A DNA stretch of 56,918 nucleotides from Accumulibacter sp. GTDB taxonomy: Bacteria > Pseudomonadota > Gammaproteobacteria > Burkholderiales > Rhodocyclaceae. Position 1 is the stretch's first letter; each line of letters opens with the position of its first letter. The notes under the pieces are model-generated. The model saw nothing but the letters and a program-made list of their open reading frames with translations, searched no databases and was not told the origin of the DNA. The position numbers and the translations under genes were made by a program. Positions 33,622 to 43,491 of the stretch are shown here, one piece after another. Where the stretch lies: NCBI RefSeq assembly GCF_023806625.1, contig NZ_JAMTDX010000051.1, forward strand, positions 72,810 through 129,727, given 5' to 3'.

Positions 33622-35037
33622 TCAGGCGCGCACGATTCGCACGCTGTCGGTTGCCCCGGCGCGCGGCCCGGCCGACCCGAAGACACAGGCGACGAGATCG
33701 CCATCGCGAACGATTCCTGCCGAGCGCGCGGCGGCGATCGCCAGGCGGAGCTGTTCATTGCCGTCGGCGTTGTCGGCGACGAACAGCGGCCGTACGCCCC
33801 AGACCAGCGAGAGTCCACCGAGCACCGCCGGGTTGGCCGAGATCCCGGCGATCGGCACGCGTGGGCGGAAGGCGGCGACGCGGTGCGCGGTCTCGCCGCT
33901 GCGCGTCGGGCAGAGGATCGCGGCTACGCCGAGGTCCTCTGCGGCCTGGACGGCGGCGTGGGCGACTGCCCACGCCACGCGGTCCCCGTCGGCGGCGGCA
34001 TCGGCCACCGGGTCGACACGCTCGCGCGGCCACGCCTCGGCCGATTCGGCGACTTCGCTCATCATCCGCACGGTCTCGATCGGAAAGAGCCCGACCGCGG
34101 TTTCCTCCGAGAGCATCAGCGCGTCGGTTCCGTCGAGCACCGCGTTGGCCACGTCATTGACCTCGGCACGTGTCGGCAGCGGCGAGCGGGTCATCGACTC
34201 GAGCATCTGCGTCGCCGTGATCACCGGCTTGCCCGCCTGATTGCAGAAGCGGATGATTTCCTTCTGCAGCAGCGGCACGCGTCGCGCCGGCATCTGGATA
34301 CCGAGGTCTCCGCGAGCGACCATCACCGCGTCGGCGACTCGGACGATCGCTTCAAGGTTGTCGATCGCCGAGGCGGTTTCGATCTTGGGTACGAGAGCCG
34401 GGCGGATGCCACGTTTCGGGAGCATTGCACGCACGAGCTCGACGTCTTCCGCCCGGCGGACGAACGAGAGGCCCAGGAAATCAGCCTTGGCGGCAATGGC
34501 CATTTCGAGAGCCAGGGCATCGCGCTCGGTAAACGGTTCGACGTGCGCTTCGGCGCTCGGCAGGTGCATCCCCTTGCGCGAGCGCAGGGGCCCGCCGCGG
34601 ACGACCTCGCTGCGCACGTCCCGACCATCGCTGGCCAGCACGCGCAGCACGATGGCTCCGTCGGCGAGATAGACGTCGTCGCCAGGCTGCACCCATTCGG
34701 CGAGGCGCGGCAAGGTCGTCGCGACGCGTGTGGCGTCGCCCTCGCTCTGGTCACGCCCAGTGAGGACGAACTCCTGGCCGCGTTCGAGGGTCACTTCGCC
34801 ATCGCGGATCACCCCCGAACGAATCTTTGGCCCGGGCAGATCGACGAGAATGCCGATGTTGCGGCCGAGTAGCTGCGCCAGTTCGCGGACCTGGCGCAGG
34901 TTGCTGGCGTGAGTCTCCATGTCGGCGTGCGCAGCGTTGAGCCTGACCACATCGACTCCAGCCTCCAGCAGCTGGCGCATCGGCCCGATGGCAGCGGTCG
35001 CCGGGCCGACGGTGGCGACGATCTTGGTTCGGCGCAT
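33622..35037 (-). CDS. pyk: Pyruvate kinase
   Basis: Transfers phosphate from phosphoenolpyruvate to ADP. The 471-aa protein has RRTKIVATVGPA at the N-terminus, the substrate/metal region ALVPKIETASAIDNLEAI and VMVARGDLGIQMP, ATQMLESM, and VANAVLDGTDALMLSEETAVG. The usual RLNFSHG reads RLNAAHA, a slight departure. ATG 35037 has AGAGGAG upstream. The HPt-HD-GYP gene follows 12 nt downstream. Confidence 0.96.
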   Translation of the reverse strand: MRRTKIVATVGPATAAIGPMRQLLEAGVDVVRLNAAHADMETHASNLRQVRELAQLLGRNIGILVDLPGPKIRSGVIRDGEVTLERGQEFVLTGRDQSEGDATRVATTLPRLAEWVQPGDDVYLADGAIVLRVLASDGRDVRSEVVRGGPLRSRKGMHLPSAEAHVEPFTERDALALEMAIAAKADFLGLSFVRRAEDVELVRAMLPKRGIRPALVPKIETASAIDNLEAIVRVADAVMVARGDLGIQMPARRVPLLQKEIIRFCNQAGKPVITATQMLESMTRSPLPTRAEVNDVANAVLDGTDALMLSEETAVGLFPIETVRMMSEVAESAEAWPRERVDPVADAAADGDRVAWAVAHAAVQAAEDLGVAAILCPTRSGETAHRVAAFRPRVPIAGISANPAVLGGLSLVWGVRPLFVADNADGNEQLRLAIAAARSAGIVRDGDLVACVFGSAGPRAGATDSVRIVRA

Positions 35038-35574
35038 CGGCCACTCCTCTGTTCTAGGGTTATCGGGCTTTGCCGGCCGGGCAGGGCCAGGCGGCGACAG
35101 GAAACGGCGCCTGGCTCGGGGAGACGCCACCGTGAAGGCGATGGCCAATCGGAAAAGTATATTGGCGCAGATCAACGTCAGTCAATCAGCACCCGGAGCC
35201 CCGGGGCGAGGGCCGGGATCACGGCGCGGCGACCTGGTCTGCGTCGCCAGGTGTGCGCCCTGTTGATGCAAAGGCTCAACTTCGTGCTGATGAGTCCGTT
35301 AGCTTGCCTGTCGGTACCAGTTTCGCGAAGGCGTGCAGGTTCGGCGGCGCTTCGCGGTCGTGGAGAACGGTGCCCTTTCGCGGAAGGGAAGCCGAAAAGT
35401 GTCTCTATTGCGCCACTATGTCCCTGGGCTGAGCAGGGAAAGTAATGGCGCTGGACAGCCCGAAACCAGCCCTTTGGCATGGTAATCCATGGTTTCCCTA
35501 GAAAAAGCAGTAAGTTGTACAGAAGGTTTCAGAAAACGGGTGATTCTCGAGGCGCTTTACATGCCCTGGGGTTG
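35038..35574. other. Intergenic region upstream of the pil operon; no gene seen
   Basis: About 540 bases between the divergent pyk and pilM genes. The part near pilM (from about 35400) is distinctly richer in A and T than the surroundings. Short ORFs occur but none looks real. The pyk promoter should lie near 35040-35200; I could not place it. Confidence 0.5.
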
Positions 35575-35603
35575 TTGCTAGCATCTGACGGAAAATATAT
35601 ATA
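35575..35603 (+). promoter_or_regulatory. Candidate sigma-70 promoter of pilMNOPQ
   Basis: TTGCTA (35575-35580) is followed after 17 bp by TATATA (35598-35603) in an AT-rich stretch, about 50 bp before pilM. TATAAC overlaps as an alternative -10. Assigned by consensus only. Confidence 0.5.
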
Positions 35604-35653
35604 ACTACGCTAACTGCAGAGGATTGAAGGCATTTTTGGCGAGAGGAAGCAAC

Positions 35654-36736
35654 TTGCAGCTTGATCTGTCAATCTTTGGACCCAAGACGCGTTCGCTGAT
35701 CGGTCTTGACATCAGTTCTTCGGCAGTCAAGATGGTTGAACTCGGCAGTGACGGCAAGGGGGGTTATCGCGTCGAGCGCTACGCCGTGGAGATTCTCGCC
35801 CGGGACATCGTATCGGACGGGAATATCGTCAATCTGGAAGCGGCAGCGGAGTCGGTGAGACGGGCCTGGAAGAAGCTGGCCACGCCGACGAGGCAGGTGG
35901 CCATCGCCCTGCCGGCGTCACACGTGATTACCAAGAAGATCATCGTCGCTGCCGGACAGCGCGAGGAGGAACTCGAGCTGCTCGTCGAGTCGGAAGCGAA
36001 CCAGTACATTCCCTTCGCCCTCGACGAGGTGAATCTGGATTTCCAGGTTCTCGGCCAGGCGCCTTCGTCGCCCGACGAGATCGAGGTGCTGATCGCCGCT
36101 TCGCGCAAGGAAAAGGTCGAGGACCGTGTGGCGGTCGCCGAGTCGGCCGGGCTCAAGCCGAAAGTCCTCGACGTCGAGTCGTACGCCGTTCTGGCGGCGT
36201 TCGAACTCGTCCAGCAGGCGCAGATTCCCGATGGCGGCAAGGGGCAGATCGTCGCGCTCGTCGACGTCGGGGCCAACGTCATGAACCTCACTGTCCTTCG
36301 CGACGGACAGCAGCTCTATGCTCGCGAGCAGGCTTTCGGGGGCAATCAGCTGACCCAGGAAGTGGCGCGTGCCTTCGGGATGAGCTTCGAGGAGGCGGAA
36401 GCCGAGAAGCGGCGCAACAACCTCCCGGAGAAATACGAGGTGGAACTCCTGCGACCTTTCCTCGACTCAATGATGCAGGAATTGACGCGCGCGCTGCAGT
36501 TCTTCTATACCTCGACACAGTTCAACCAGGTCAACCACATCGTGCTGGCCGGGGGCTGTGCGGTGATTCCGGGCATCGACGAGATGGTCGCGTCGCGGAC
36601 GCAGATCAACACGATCGTCGCCAATCCGTTTGCCAACATGGTGCTGGCCGATCGCGTGCGCAGCAAGAGCCTGCTGGCTGACGCGTCGTCGCTGATGGTT
36701 GCTTGCGGTCTCGCTCTGCGGAGATTTGACGAATGA
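35654..36736 (+). CDS. pilM: Type IV pilus assembly protein PilM
   Basis: Cytoplasmic actin-like protein that binds the PilN tail and links it to the pilus motor. The 360-aa protein has the FtsA/PilM fold: LIGLDISSSAVKMVEL (phosphate 1), ALVDVGANVMNLTVL, and VLAGGCAVIPGIDE (adenosine). No ATG opens the frame. I favour TTG 35654 with AGAGGAAG upstream, giving (M)QLDLSIFGPKTRSLIG; TTG 35624 adds ten residues. It is the first gene of a five-gene pil operon whose junctions are all 4-nt overlaps. Confidence 0.93.
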   Translation: MQLDLSIFGPKTRSLIGLDISSSAVKMVELGSDGKGGYRVERYAVEILARDIVSDGNIVNLEAAAESVRRAWKKLATPTRQVAIALPASHVITKKIIVAAGQREEELELLVESEANQYIPFALDEVNLDFQVLGQAPSSPDEIEVLIAASRKEKVEDRVAVAESAGLKPKVLDVESYAVLAAFELVQQAQIPDGGKGQIVALVDVGANVMNLTVLRDGQQLYAREQAFGGNQLTQEVARAFGMSFEEAEAEKRRNNLPEKYEVELLRPFLDSMMQELTRALQFFYTSTQFNQVNHIVLAGGCAVIPGIDEMVASRTQINTIVANPFANMVLADRVRSKSLLADASSLMVACGLALRRFDE

Positions 36737-37299
36737 TCCGGATCAATCTTCTTCCGCATCGCGAGGAGAAGCGTCGGGCGCGGCGGCAGCAGTTTTACGG
36801 GCTGCTCGGGCTGGTCTCGTTGCTCTCGGTGGTGATCGTCCTGCTCGTCTATTCGGTGATCGCCGGTTACATCTCCGCGCAGGATGCCAGAAACGACTTC
36901 CTCAAGAGGGAGATCGCCGCACTGGACAAGGAGATCGACCAGATCAAGCGGCTCAAGGAGCAGACCGACGCGCTCCTCGATCGCAAGCGGATCATCGAGT
37001 CGCTGCAACGCGATCGTGCCGATGCGGTGCGCTTGCTCAGCGAACTGGCCAAACAGATGCCCGAGGGCGTGTACCTGAAATCACTGAAGCAGGAAGGGCA
37101 ACGCATCGCCATGACCGGCTACGCGCAGTCGAGCGCCCGGGTGTCTACGCTGATGCGCAACATCGAAGCGTCGCCATGGCTCGAGAAGCCCGAGTTGCTG
37201 GAGATCAAGGCGGTGATCGTCGACAAGCGCCGCCTCAATGAGTTCAGCATGAACGCCTCGATCAAGAGGACTCCAGCTGATCAGGGGGCTCAGAAGTGA
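36733..37299 (+). CDS. pilN: Type IV pilus assembly protein PilN
   Basis: Bitopic inner-membrane protein of the pilus alignment complex. The 188-aa protein begins MIRINLLPHREE, the conserved cytoplasmic motif that docks in PilM, then a membrane helix (about 22-45), a periplasmic coiled coil (DKEIDQIKRLKEQTDALLDRK) and a ferredoxin-like end. ATG overlaps the pilM stop by 4 nt. Confidence 0.95.
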   Translation: MIRINLLPHREEKRRARRQQFYGLLGLVSLLSVVIVLLVYSVIAGYISAQDARNDFLKREIAALDKEIDQIKRLKEQTDALLDRKRIIESLQRDRADAVRLLSELAKQMPEGVYLKSLKQEGQRIAMTGYAQSSARVSTLMRNIEASPWLEKPELLEIKAVIVDKRRLNEFSMNASIKRTPADQGAQK

Positions 37300-37964
37300 A
37301 AGCGCGCGATCTTCCGAAGTTCGACTGGCAGGCTCTGGCCAGGGATTTTCAGAACCTCAATGCAAGGGACGTCGGAACCTGGCCGCTCGCGCCGCGAGTC
37401 ACCGCGCTCGTCGTCCTGTCCCTGGTGATCCTGGGCGGTGGCTGGTGGCTGTACTGGGCCGAAAAGCTCGACGAGTTGGGCCAGAAGCAGGAGACTGAAC
37501 TCAAGCTGCGTGACGAATACGTGACCAAGAAGAGTCAGGCGGTCAACCTCGACCTCTACGTGCAGCGTCTCAACGAGATCGATCGCTCTTTCGGCGCACT
37601 GCTGAAGCAACTGCCGAGCAAGGCGGAAGTCGAATCGCTGCTCGTCGAGATCAACCAGGCGGGCATGGGAAGGGGCCTGCAGTTCGAACTGTTCAAGCCA
37701 GCCGGCGAACAGGTCAAGGACTTCTACGCCGAGCTCCCGATTACCGTGAAGCTGACCGGTACCTACCACGACTTCGGTGCCTTTGCCGGGGACATCGGCA
37801 AGCTTTCGCGGATCGTCACGCTGAACAACATCGCCATTTCGACGAACCCACAGAGCAAGGACGGACTGCTGGTCATGGACGCGATCACCAAGACCTTCCG
37901 CTACCTCGACGAAGAGGAACTCGCGGCCAAGCGGAAGGCGGCTGCGCAGGCTGCAAGGAAATGA
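37296..37964 (+). CDS. pilO: Type IV pilus assembly protein PilO
   Basis: Pairs with PilN in the periplasm and binds PilP. The 222-aa protein has a cytoplasmic N-terminus, a membrane helix at about 36-55 (ALVVLSLVILGGGWWLYW), a coiled coil, and a C-terminal ferredoxin-like domain with PITVKLTGTYHDFGAF. The GTG start overlaps the pilN stop (GTGA). Confidence 0.95.
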   Translation: MKARDLPKFDWQALARDFQNLNARDVGTWPLAPRVTALVVLSLVILGGGWWLYWAEKLDELGQKQETELKLRDEYVTKKSQAVNLDLYVQRLNEIDRSFGALLKQLPSKAEVESLLVEINQAGMGRGLQFELFKPAGEQVKDFYAELPITVKLTGTYHDFGAFAGDIGKLSRIVTLNNIAISTNPQSKDGLLVMDAITKTFRYLDEEELAAKRKAAAQAARK

Positions 37965-38482
37965 GCAGGCTGCTGCTGGGCGTGCTGAGCAGCATTCTCC
38001 TGGTCGCCTGCAGCTCGGGCGACGAGGATGAACTGCGCGCGTGGATGAAGACGGCAGCGGAAGGCGTCAAGCCGAAGATTCCGCCGTTACCGGTCGTCGA
38101 GCCTTACGAACCCGTTCCGTACGAGGTGGCCAGCCTGATGGACCCGTTCAAGGCGACCAAGCTGGCTCCCGAAGAGAAGAAGGGCGGCGGCGGATTTCGG
38201 CCCGACCTCGACCGACCGAAGGAGCCGCTCGAGCTTTTCCCGCTCGAATCGCTCAAGTACGTCGGGGTGATGACCCGCAGGAAGGTCTCGTACGCCATCG
38301 TGCTCGCCGATGGCGCCCTCCACCAGGTGAAGATCGGGAACTACCTCGGACAGAACTTTGGCGTCGTGGTGAGCATCAACGAGTCGGAGATCACTCTGCG
38401 GGAACTCGTCCAGGATTCGGCGGGTGACTGGGTCGAACGAACCAGCAGCCTGTTGTTGCAGGAAAAGGGAGCAAATCCATGA
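37961..38482 (+). CDS. pilP: Type IV pilus lipoprotein PilP
   Basis: Inner-membrane lipoprotein linking PilNO to the secretin PilQ. The 173-aa protein has a lipobox signal peptide (LLVACSSG, lipid Cys17), a Pro-rich linker (PPLPVVEPYEPVPYEV) and a beta domain with LKYVGVMTRRKVSYAIVLADG and KIGNYLGQNFG. Both junctions are ATGA overlaps. Confidence 0.95.
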   Translation: MSRLLLGVLSSILLVACSSGDEDELRAWMKTAAEGVKPKIPPLPVVEPYEPVPYEVASLMDPFKATKLAPEEKKGGGGFRPDLDRPKEPLELFPLESLKYVGVMTRRKVSYAIVLADGALHQVKIGNYLGQNFGVVVSINESEITLRELVQDSAGDWVERTSSLLLQEKGANP

Positions 38483-40536
38483 AGCAGGTCAAAACTCTTC
38501 TGCTCGGGCTGCTGGCCGGTCTGCTGCTCGTGCTGGGCAGCGCCGGAGCGCAGGAAGCGAGGTCGAACTCCATCGAATCGCTGAACGTCGTCCAGCAGGG
38601 CGCCGTGCTCAGCGTCAGGTTGGGCTTCCGGGAGCCGCTGAAGGCCCTTCCTCCGGCATTCAGCGTGGCTAAACCCGCGCGCATCGCGTTCGACTTCGTG
38701 AACACGACCAACGGACTCGGCAAGTCGAGCCTGCCCTTCAACGAGGGCGACCTGCGCAGCGCGAACGTCGTCCAGACCGACGAGCGGACTCGAGTCGTCC
38801 TGAACCTGAACCGGGCGATGACCCATGACGCGACGATCGACGGCAACAGCCTGGTCATCTCTCTGGTCCCGAGCGCCCTGCCCGAGGGCGCCAAGCCGGT
38901 TGAGCATTTCGCCCGAGCCCAGCCCTACGAAGTCGCCAACACCATCCGCGACATCGGCTTCCGCCGCGGCAAGGACGGCGAAGGGCGGATCAGCGTCGAC
39001 CTCACCGACCCGAACGCGGGTATCGACATTCGCCAGCAGGGGTCGACGCTGATCGTCGATTTCGTCAAGGTCACCGTTCCCGAGAACCTGCGCAAACGGC
39101 TCGACGTAACCGACTTCGGGACCCCGGTGCTGACCGTGAATACGACCCAGAAGGGCGCCAATGCGCGGATGACGATCACCCCGCGCGGTCTCTGGGAGCA
39201 CAACGCGTACCAGAGCGACAACCAGTTCGTCATCGAGGTCAAGCCGGTCGTCGAGGACCCCAACAAGCTCGTCCAGGGTACCCGGCGCGGATACCAGGGA
39301 GAGAAGCTGTCGCTGAACTTCCAGAACGTCGACGTCCGTCGGTTGCTGCAGGTCATCGGCGAGTTCACCGGCATGAACATGGTCGTCAGCGACTCGGTGG
39401 GCGGATCGATCACCCTGATTCTCAAGGACGTTCCCTGGGACCAGGCGCTGGACATCATCCTTCAGCAGAAGGGCCTCGACATGCGCAAGAACGGCAACGT
39501 GATCATGATTGCGCCGCGCGAGGAAATCGCCACCAAGGAGAAGCTCGATTTCGAGGCGCGGATGCAGATCGGTGACCTCGAGCCACTGCAGACCGAGAGC
39601 TTCCAGATGAACTACATCAAGGCCGAAGCGGTCCAGAAGCTGCTCGTCGATCCCAAGCAGACGCTGCTCTCGAAGCGCGGCAGCGCGCTGCTCGACGAGC
39701 GGTCGAACATGATGTTCGTCAAGGACACGCCGAGTCGGCTCGATGACGTCCGGGCGATGATCGCCCTGGTCGACGTTCCAGTGCGTCAGGTGATGATCGA
39801 AGCGCGCATCGTCGAGGCCGAGGACACCTTCTCCAAGGACCTCGGTGTCCGCCTCGGCTGGAGACAGCAAATTCCGGGGGGCGCAACGGCGATCGGTGGC
39901 CCGAACACGGCGATCTCGGGCAACCTGGCCACCGAGGCGCTGGTGAACCTGCCCGCTGCTCCTTCGACGGGCAATGCGGGAACGATGACCTTCACCTTCT
40001 TCAACAGTGCGCTGACGCGCATCCTGACGACCGAGATCTCGGCGCTCGAGGCCGACGGTCGGGGCAAGGTCATCTCGAGCCCGCGCGTGATGACGGCCAA
40101 TTCGGTCGAGGCGATCATCGAGCAGGGCGTCGAGATTCCCTACCAGCAGGCGACGAGTTCGGGGGCGACGAGCGTGTCGTTCCGCAAGGCCAACCTGTCG
40201 CTGAAGGTCAAGCCCAAGATCACGCCCGACGGCAAGATCGTCATGGAACTCGACGTGAACAAGGATACGCCCGACCGGACGCTGATTACCGGTGCCGGTG
40301 TGGCGATCAACACGAAACACGTGAAGACCGAGGTGCTGGTCGATAACGGCGGTACGGTAGTGATCGGCGGCATCTACGTCGAAGAGACCGGCTACAGTAC
40401 GCAGCGGATTCCGTTCTTCGGCGATCTCCCGTACATCGGATTCCTGTTCAAGAATCGCGCGACTTCCGAAAGGAAGACCGAACTGCTCGTCTTCATCACG
40501 CCGCGGATCCTTGCCGAGAACCTCTCGGTTCGCTGA
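38479..40536 (+). CDS. pilQ: Type IV pilus secretin PilQ
   Basis: Outer-membrane channel through which the pilus leaves the cell. The 685-aa protein has a signal peptide (about 1-28), two AMIN domains (about 30-240) that bind peptidoglycan, secretin N domains (GEKLSLNFQNVDVRRLLQVI onwards) and the C-terminal secretin ring (about 430-680) with VPVRQVMIEARIVEAEDTF and VVIGGIYVEETGYSTQRIPFFGDLP. ATGA overlap with pilP. A strong terminator follows at 40559. Confidence 0.97.
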   Translation: MKQVKTLLLGLLAGLLLVLGSAGAQEARSNSIESLNVVQQGAVLSVRLGFREPLKALPPAFSVAKPARIAFDFVNTTNGLGKSSLPFNEGDLRSANVVQTDERTRVVLNLNRAMTHDATIDGNSLVISLVPSALPEGAKPVEHFARAQPYEVANTIRDIGFRRGKDGEGRISVDLTDPNAGIDIRQQGSTLIVDFVKVTVPENLRKRLDVTDFGTPVLTVNTTQKGANARMTITPRGLWEHNAYQSDNQFVIEVKPVVEDPNKLVQGTRRGYQGEKLSLNFQNVDVRRLLQVIGEFTGMNMVVSDSVGGSITLILKDVPWDQALDIILQQKGLDMRKNGNVIMIAPREEIATKEKLDFEARMQIGDLEPLQTESFQMNYIKAEAVQKLLVDPKQTLLSKRGSALLDERSNMMFVKDTPSRLDDVRAMIALVDVPVRQVMIEARIVEAEDTFSKDLGVRLGWRQQIPGGATAIGGPNTAISGNLATEALVNLPAAPSTGNAGTMTFTFFNSALTRILTTEISALEADGRGKVISSPRVMTANSVEAIIEQGVEIPYQQATSSGATSVSFRKANLSLKVKPKITPDGKIVMELDVNKDTPDRTLITGAGVAINTKHVKTEVLVDNGGTVVIGGIYVEETGYSTQRIPFFGDLPYIGFLFKNRATSERKTELLVFITPRILAENLSVR

Positions 40537-40558
40537 AGCGGACCGGGAACGAGCCAAG

Positions 40559-40584
40559 AAGCCGGCTGCCAGCCGGCTTTTTCT
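40559..40584 (+). terminator. Rho-independent terminator after pilQ
   Basis: AAGCCGGCT and AGCCGGCTT form a 9-bp stem around a GCC loop, followed by TTTTTCTT. Placed 22 bp after the pilQ stop, it separates the pil operon from aroK. Confidence 0.88.
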
Positions 40585-40602
40585 TGGGCACGATTTCGCG
40601 CG

Positions 40603-40631
40603 CTGTCGGTTTCCCGGTCATGCGCTAGAAT
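40603..40631 (+). promoter_or_regulatory. Candidate promoter for aroK-aroB-dgt
   Basis: TAGAAT (40626-40631) is a 5/6 match to the -10 consensus; CTGTCG (40603-40608), 17 bp upstream, is a weak -35. It lies between the pilQ terminator and the aroK GTG only 6 bp downstream of the -10, so a transcript from it would be nearly leaderless. Confidence 0.35.
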
Positions 40632-40637
40632 GCGGCG

Positions 40638-41174
40638 GTGAAAGCAGCCAACGCCACGCGCAACCTCTTCCTGGTCGGGCTGATGGGCGCCGGAAAGACG
40701 ACGATCGGAAAGGCGCTGGCCCGACGCCTCGATTATCGCTTCGTCGATTCCGATCATGAGGTCGAGGCGCGTACGGGGGTGAGCATCCCGACGATCTTCG
40801 AGATCGAAGGCGAAGAAGGCTTCCGCAGGCGCGAAGCGCAGGTGCTGGCCGAGATTTCGCGGCTCGCCGGCCAGGTCGTGGCCACTGGCGGTGGCGCGGT
40901 GCTCAGGCCCGAGAACAGGCAGACCCTCAGGGCGAGCGGGGTGGTGATTTACCTGAACGTACCGCTGCCGACGCTGTACGAGCGCACGCGACACGACCGG
41001 AAGCGCCCGCTGCTGCAGGTCAGCGATCCTCGGCAGAAGCTCAGGGAACTGCACACGCAGCGCGACCCGCTCTACCGGGAGATCGCCGATCTGGTGATCA
41101 CCGGCAGCCGGATCACCGCGCAGGCGGTCCAGCAACTTCTGGTCAGGGAAATGGGGGACTCATGGAAACGCTGA
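40638..41174 (+). CDS. aroK: Shikimate kinase
   Basis: Phosphorylates shikimate in aromatic amino-acid synthesis. The 178-aa protein has Walker [13 protein letters not shown], the shikimate-binding [20 protein letters not shown] and [11 protein letters not shown], and the lid RHDRKRPLL. The start is GTG 40638 with no clear RBS; it overlaps aroB by 13 nt. The pilQ-aroK-aroB order is classical in beta- and gammaproteobacteria. Confidence 0.95.
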   Translation: MKAANATRNLFLVGLMGAGKTTIGKALARRLDYRFVDSDHEVEARTGVSIPTIFEIEGEEGFRRREAQVLAEISRLAGQVVATGGGAVLRPENRQTLRASGVVIYLNVPLPTLYERTRHDRKRPLLQVSDPRQKLRELHTQRDPLYREIADLVITGSRITAQAVQQLLVREMGDSWKR

Positions 41175-42253
41175 TGGTTGCCCTCGGTGATCGTGCCTAT
41201 CCTATCCACGTCGGACGGGGCCTGCTCGAACGGAGCGAACTGCTGCTCCCGTTGCTCAGGCAGCCGAGGGCCGTGGTGGTCAGCAACACCACCGTCGCGC
41301 CGCTGTACCTGAACCGCCTCGCCGATTCGTTACGCCGTTCCGGCGTGGACGTCGGCGAGATCGTCGTTCCCGACGGCGAGCAGTTCAAGGACTGGCCGAC
41401 GCTCAACACGATCTTCGACCGGCTGATCGAAAGCCGCTGCGAGCGATCGACGACGCTGATCGCCCTCGGCGGCGGCGTCGTCGGTGACATCACCGGTTTT
41501 GCGGCCGCGTGCTATCAGCGCGGAATGCCGTTCATTCAGGTGCCGACGACCCTGCTGTCGCAGGTCGACTCTTCGGTCGGCGGCAAGACGGCGATCAACC
41601 ATCGGCTCGGCAAGAACATGATCGGCGCGTTCCACCAGCCGCGCCTGGTGCTCGCCGACACCGACACGCTCGGCACGCTGGCCGACCGCGAGCTGCGGGC
41701 CGGTCTCGCCGAGGTGATCAAGTACGGTCTGATTCGCGATCTGCCCTTCCTCGAATGGCTCGAGGCCAGTGTCGAGCGGATCCTTGCCCGCGAACCTGAT
41801 GCGCTCGTCGAGGCGATCTGCCGCTCGTGCCGGAACAAGGCCGGCATCGTCGCCGCCGACGAGCGGGAGACCGGTGAGCGGGCACTGCTCAACCTCGGCC
41901 ACACCTTCGGTCACGCGATCGAAACCGGGCTTGGCTACGGCAGGTGGCTGCACGGCGAGGCGGTTGCCGCGGGAACCCTGATCGCCGCCGAACTGTCCCG
42001 GCAGCTCGGTTGGCTCGGAACGCACGACGTCGAACGGATCGACGACCTGTTCCGGCGTGCCGGTCTACCGGTGCGCGGTCCGGCCGCGCTGTCGGTCGAG
42101 CGCTACCTCGAACTGATGCACAGCGACAAGAAGGTTCAGGACGGGAGGCTGCGCCTCGTGCTGCTCGAGGCCGTCGGCCGCGCCGTGGTCAGTGACGCCG
42201 CCCCGCTCGGCGAAGTCGCCGCAGCGATCACCAGACGCTCGGGCGATGGCTGA
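41162..42253 (+). CDS. aroB: 3-dehydroquinate synthase
   Basis: NAD- and metal-dependent cyclisation of DAHP to dehydroquinate. The 363-aa protein has [64 protein letters not shown] and the metal-ligand blocks [13 protein letters not shown] and LHGEAVAAG. Start overlaps aroK by 13 nt; the end overlaps dgt by 8 nt. Confidence 0.97.
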   Translation: METLMVALGDRAYPIHVGRGLLERSELLLPLLRQPRAVVVSNTTVAPLYLNRLADSLRRSGVDVGEIVVPDGEQFKDWPTLNTIFDRLIESRCERSTTLIALGGGVVGDITGFAAACYQRGMPFIQVPTTLLSQVDSSVGGKTAINHRLGKNMIGAFHQPRLVLADTDTLGTLADRELRAGLAEVIKYGLIRDLPFLEWLEASVERILAREPDALVEAICRSCRNKAGIVAADERETGERALLNLGHTFGHAIETGLGYGRWLHGEAVAAGTLIAAELSRQLGWLGTHDVERIDDLFRRAGLPVRGPAALSVERYLELMHSDKKVQDGRLRLVLLEAVGRAVVSDAAPLGEVAAAITRRSGDG

Positions 42254-43367
42254 ACTCGCTCGCTACGCCGTCTCGGCTGACGGTTCGCGTGGCAGGCGCC
42301 ATGCCGAGGCCGGGCCTGCGCACCGCGACGAATTCCAGCGCGACCGCGACCGGATCGTTCATTCGACGGCCTTCCGGCGTCTCGAGTACAAGACCCAGGT
42401 GTTCGTCAATCATGAAGGCGACCTGTTCCGGACGCGGCTGACGCATAGCCTCGAGGTGGCGCAGATCGCCCGCGGCATCGCCCGGGCCTTGCGGGTCAAC
42501 GAGGATCTCACCGAAGCGATCGCGTTGGCCCACGATCTCGGCCACACACCGTTCGGGCACGCGGGCCAGGACGCGCTCGACGCGTGCATGCGTGAGCACG
42601 GCGGCTTCGAGCACAACCTGCAGAGCCTGCGCACGGTCGATGTCCTCGAACAGCGCTACGCCGCCTTCGACGGACTGAATCTCTGCTTCGAGACCCGCGA
42701 AGGCATCCTCAAGCACTGTTCCCGAACCAGGGCCCAGGAGCTCGGTGACGTCGGCAGGCGTTTTGTCGAGGGCCAGCGCCCGTCGCTCGAGGCGCAGATC
42801 TGCAATCTCGCCGACAGCATCGCCTACAACAACCATGACGTCGACGACGGGTTGCGCGCCGGGCTGCTGAGCATCGAGCAGCTCGAGGGAATCGAGCTCT
42901 TCACGCGACACGTCGGCGAGGTGCGCAGCGCTTACCCGGGCCTTGCGGGGCGGCGGCTGATCCACGAGACGATCCGGCGAATGATCAACGCGCTGGTCTG
43001 CGACGTGATCGAGACGAGCGCGGCGAACATCACGCGTGAGCAGCCCGATGGTCTGGACGCCGTTCGCCTCGCGCCGCCTCTGGTGGCCTTTTCGAGCGTC
43101 CTCGGCAGGGAGCAGGCACACCTGAAGCGTTTCCTGCACGAGGCGCTCTATCGTCACCATCAGGTTCTGCGCACGGCCAACAAGGCGCGGCGGATCATCA
43201 CCGATCTGTTCGCGGCGTTCACCAGCGACCCGCGCCTGCTGCCGCCTCAGTACCAGGGCGGCGCGCCGGATAGCCAGGAGCGAAGGGTTGCCGACTACAT
43301 CGCCGGGATGACCGATCGCTACGCAATCCGTGAGCACCAGAAGCTCTTCGCCGTCGATCTGAGCTGA
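42246..43367 (+). CDS. dgt: Deoxyguanosinetriphosphate triphosphohydrolase-like protein
   Basis: HD-superfamily dNTP triphosphohydrolase that releases tripolyphosphate. The 373-aa protein has [27 protein letters not shown] (substrate and first His), [15 protein letters not shown] (HD) and the later Asp in [19 protein letters not shown]. The length fits the shorter dGTPase-like group 2 proteins rather than E. coli Dgt. Last gene after aroB. Confidence 0.93.
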   Translation: MAELARYAVSADGSRGRRHAEAGPAHRDEFQRDRDRIVHSTAFRRLEYKTQVFVNHEGDLFRTRLTHSLEVAQIARGIARALRVNEDLTEAIALAHDLGHTPFGHAGQDALDACMREHGGFEHNLQSLRTVDVLEQRYAAFDGLNLCFETREGILKHCSRTRAQELGDVGRRFVEGQRPSLEAQICNLADSIAYNNHDVDDGLRAGLLSIEQLEGIELFTRHVGEVRSAYPGLAGRRLIHETIRRMINALVCDVIETSAANITREQPDGLDAVRLAPPLVAFSSVLGREQAHLKRFLHEALYRHHQVLRTANKARRIITDLFAAFTSDPRLLPPQYQGGAPDSQERRVADYIAGMTDRYAIREHQKLFAVDLS

Positions 43368-43491
43368 CCAGCGGACTTCGTCGGTCGCGCTCGCCGAAGC
43401 GCAAAAAATGACGACCCGGGCGAAGAAGCGCCCGCGTCGGTCCAGCCGGCGGCCGGTCCAGACCGGCGGTCCCGGCAGGTTGGGGCGACGG

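Noticed and set aside
32341-34872. An 843-codon plus-strand ORF opposite pyk and the HPt-HD-GYP gene
   Set aside because: Antisense shadow with no recognisable domain.
38341-40557. A 738-codon minus-strand ORF opposite pilQ
   Set aside because: Shadow of pilP-pilQ, whose identity is certain.
43410-43491. Inverted repeats after dgt as a terminator
   Set aside because: GGGCG/CGCCC and GCCGGTC/GACCGGC arms exist but loops are too short or stems weak and there is no T-tract.
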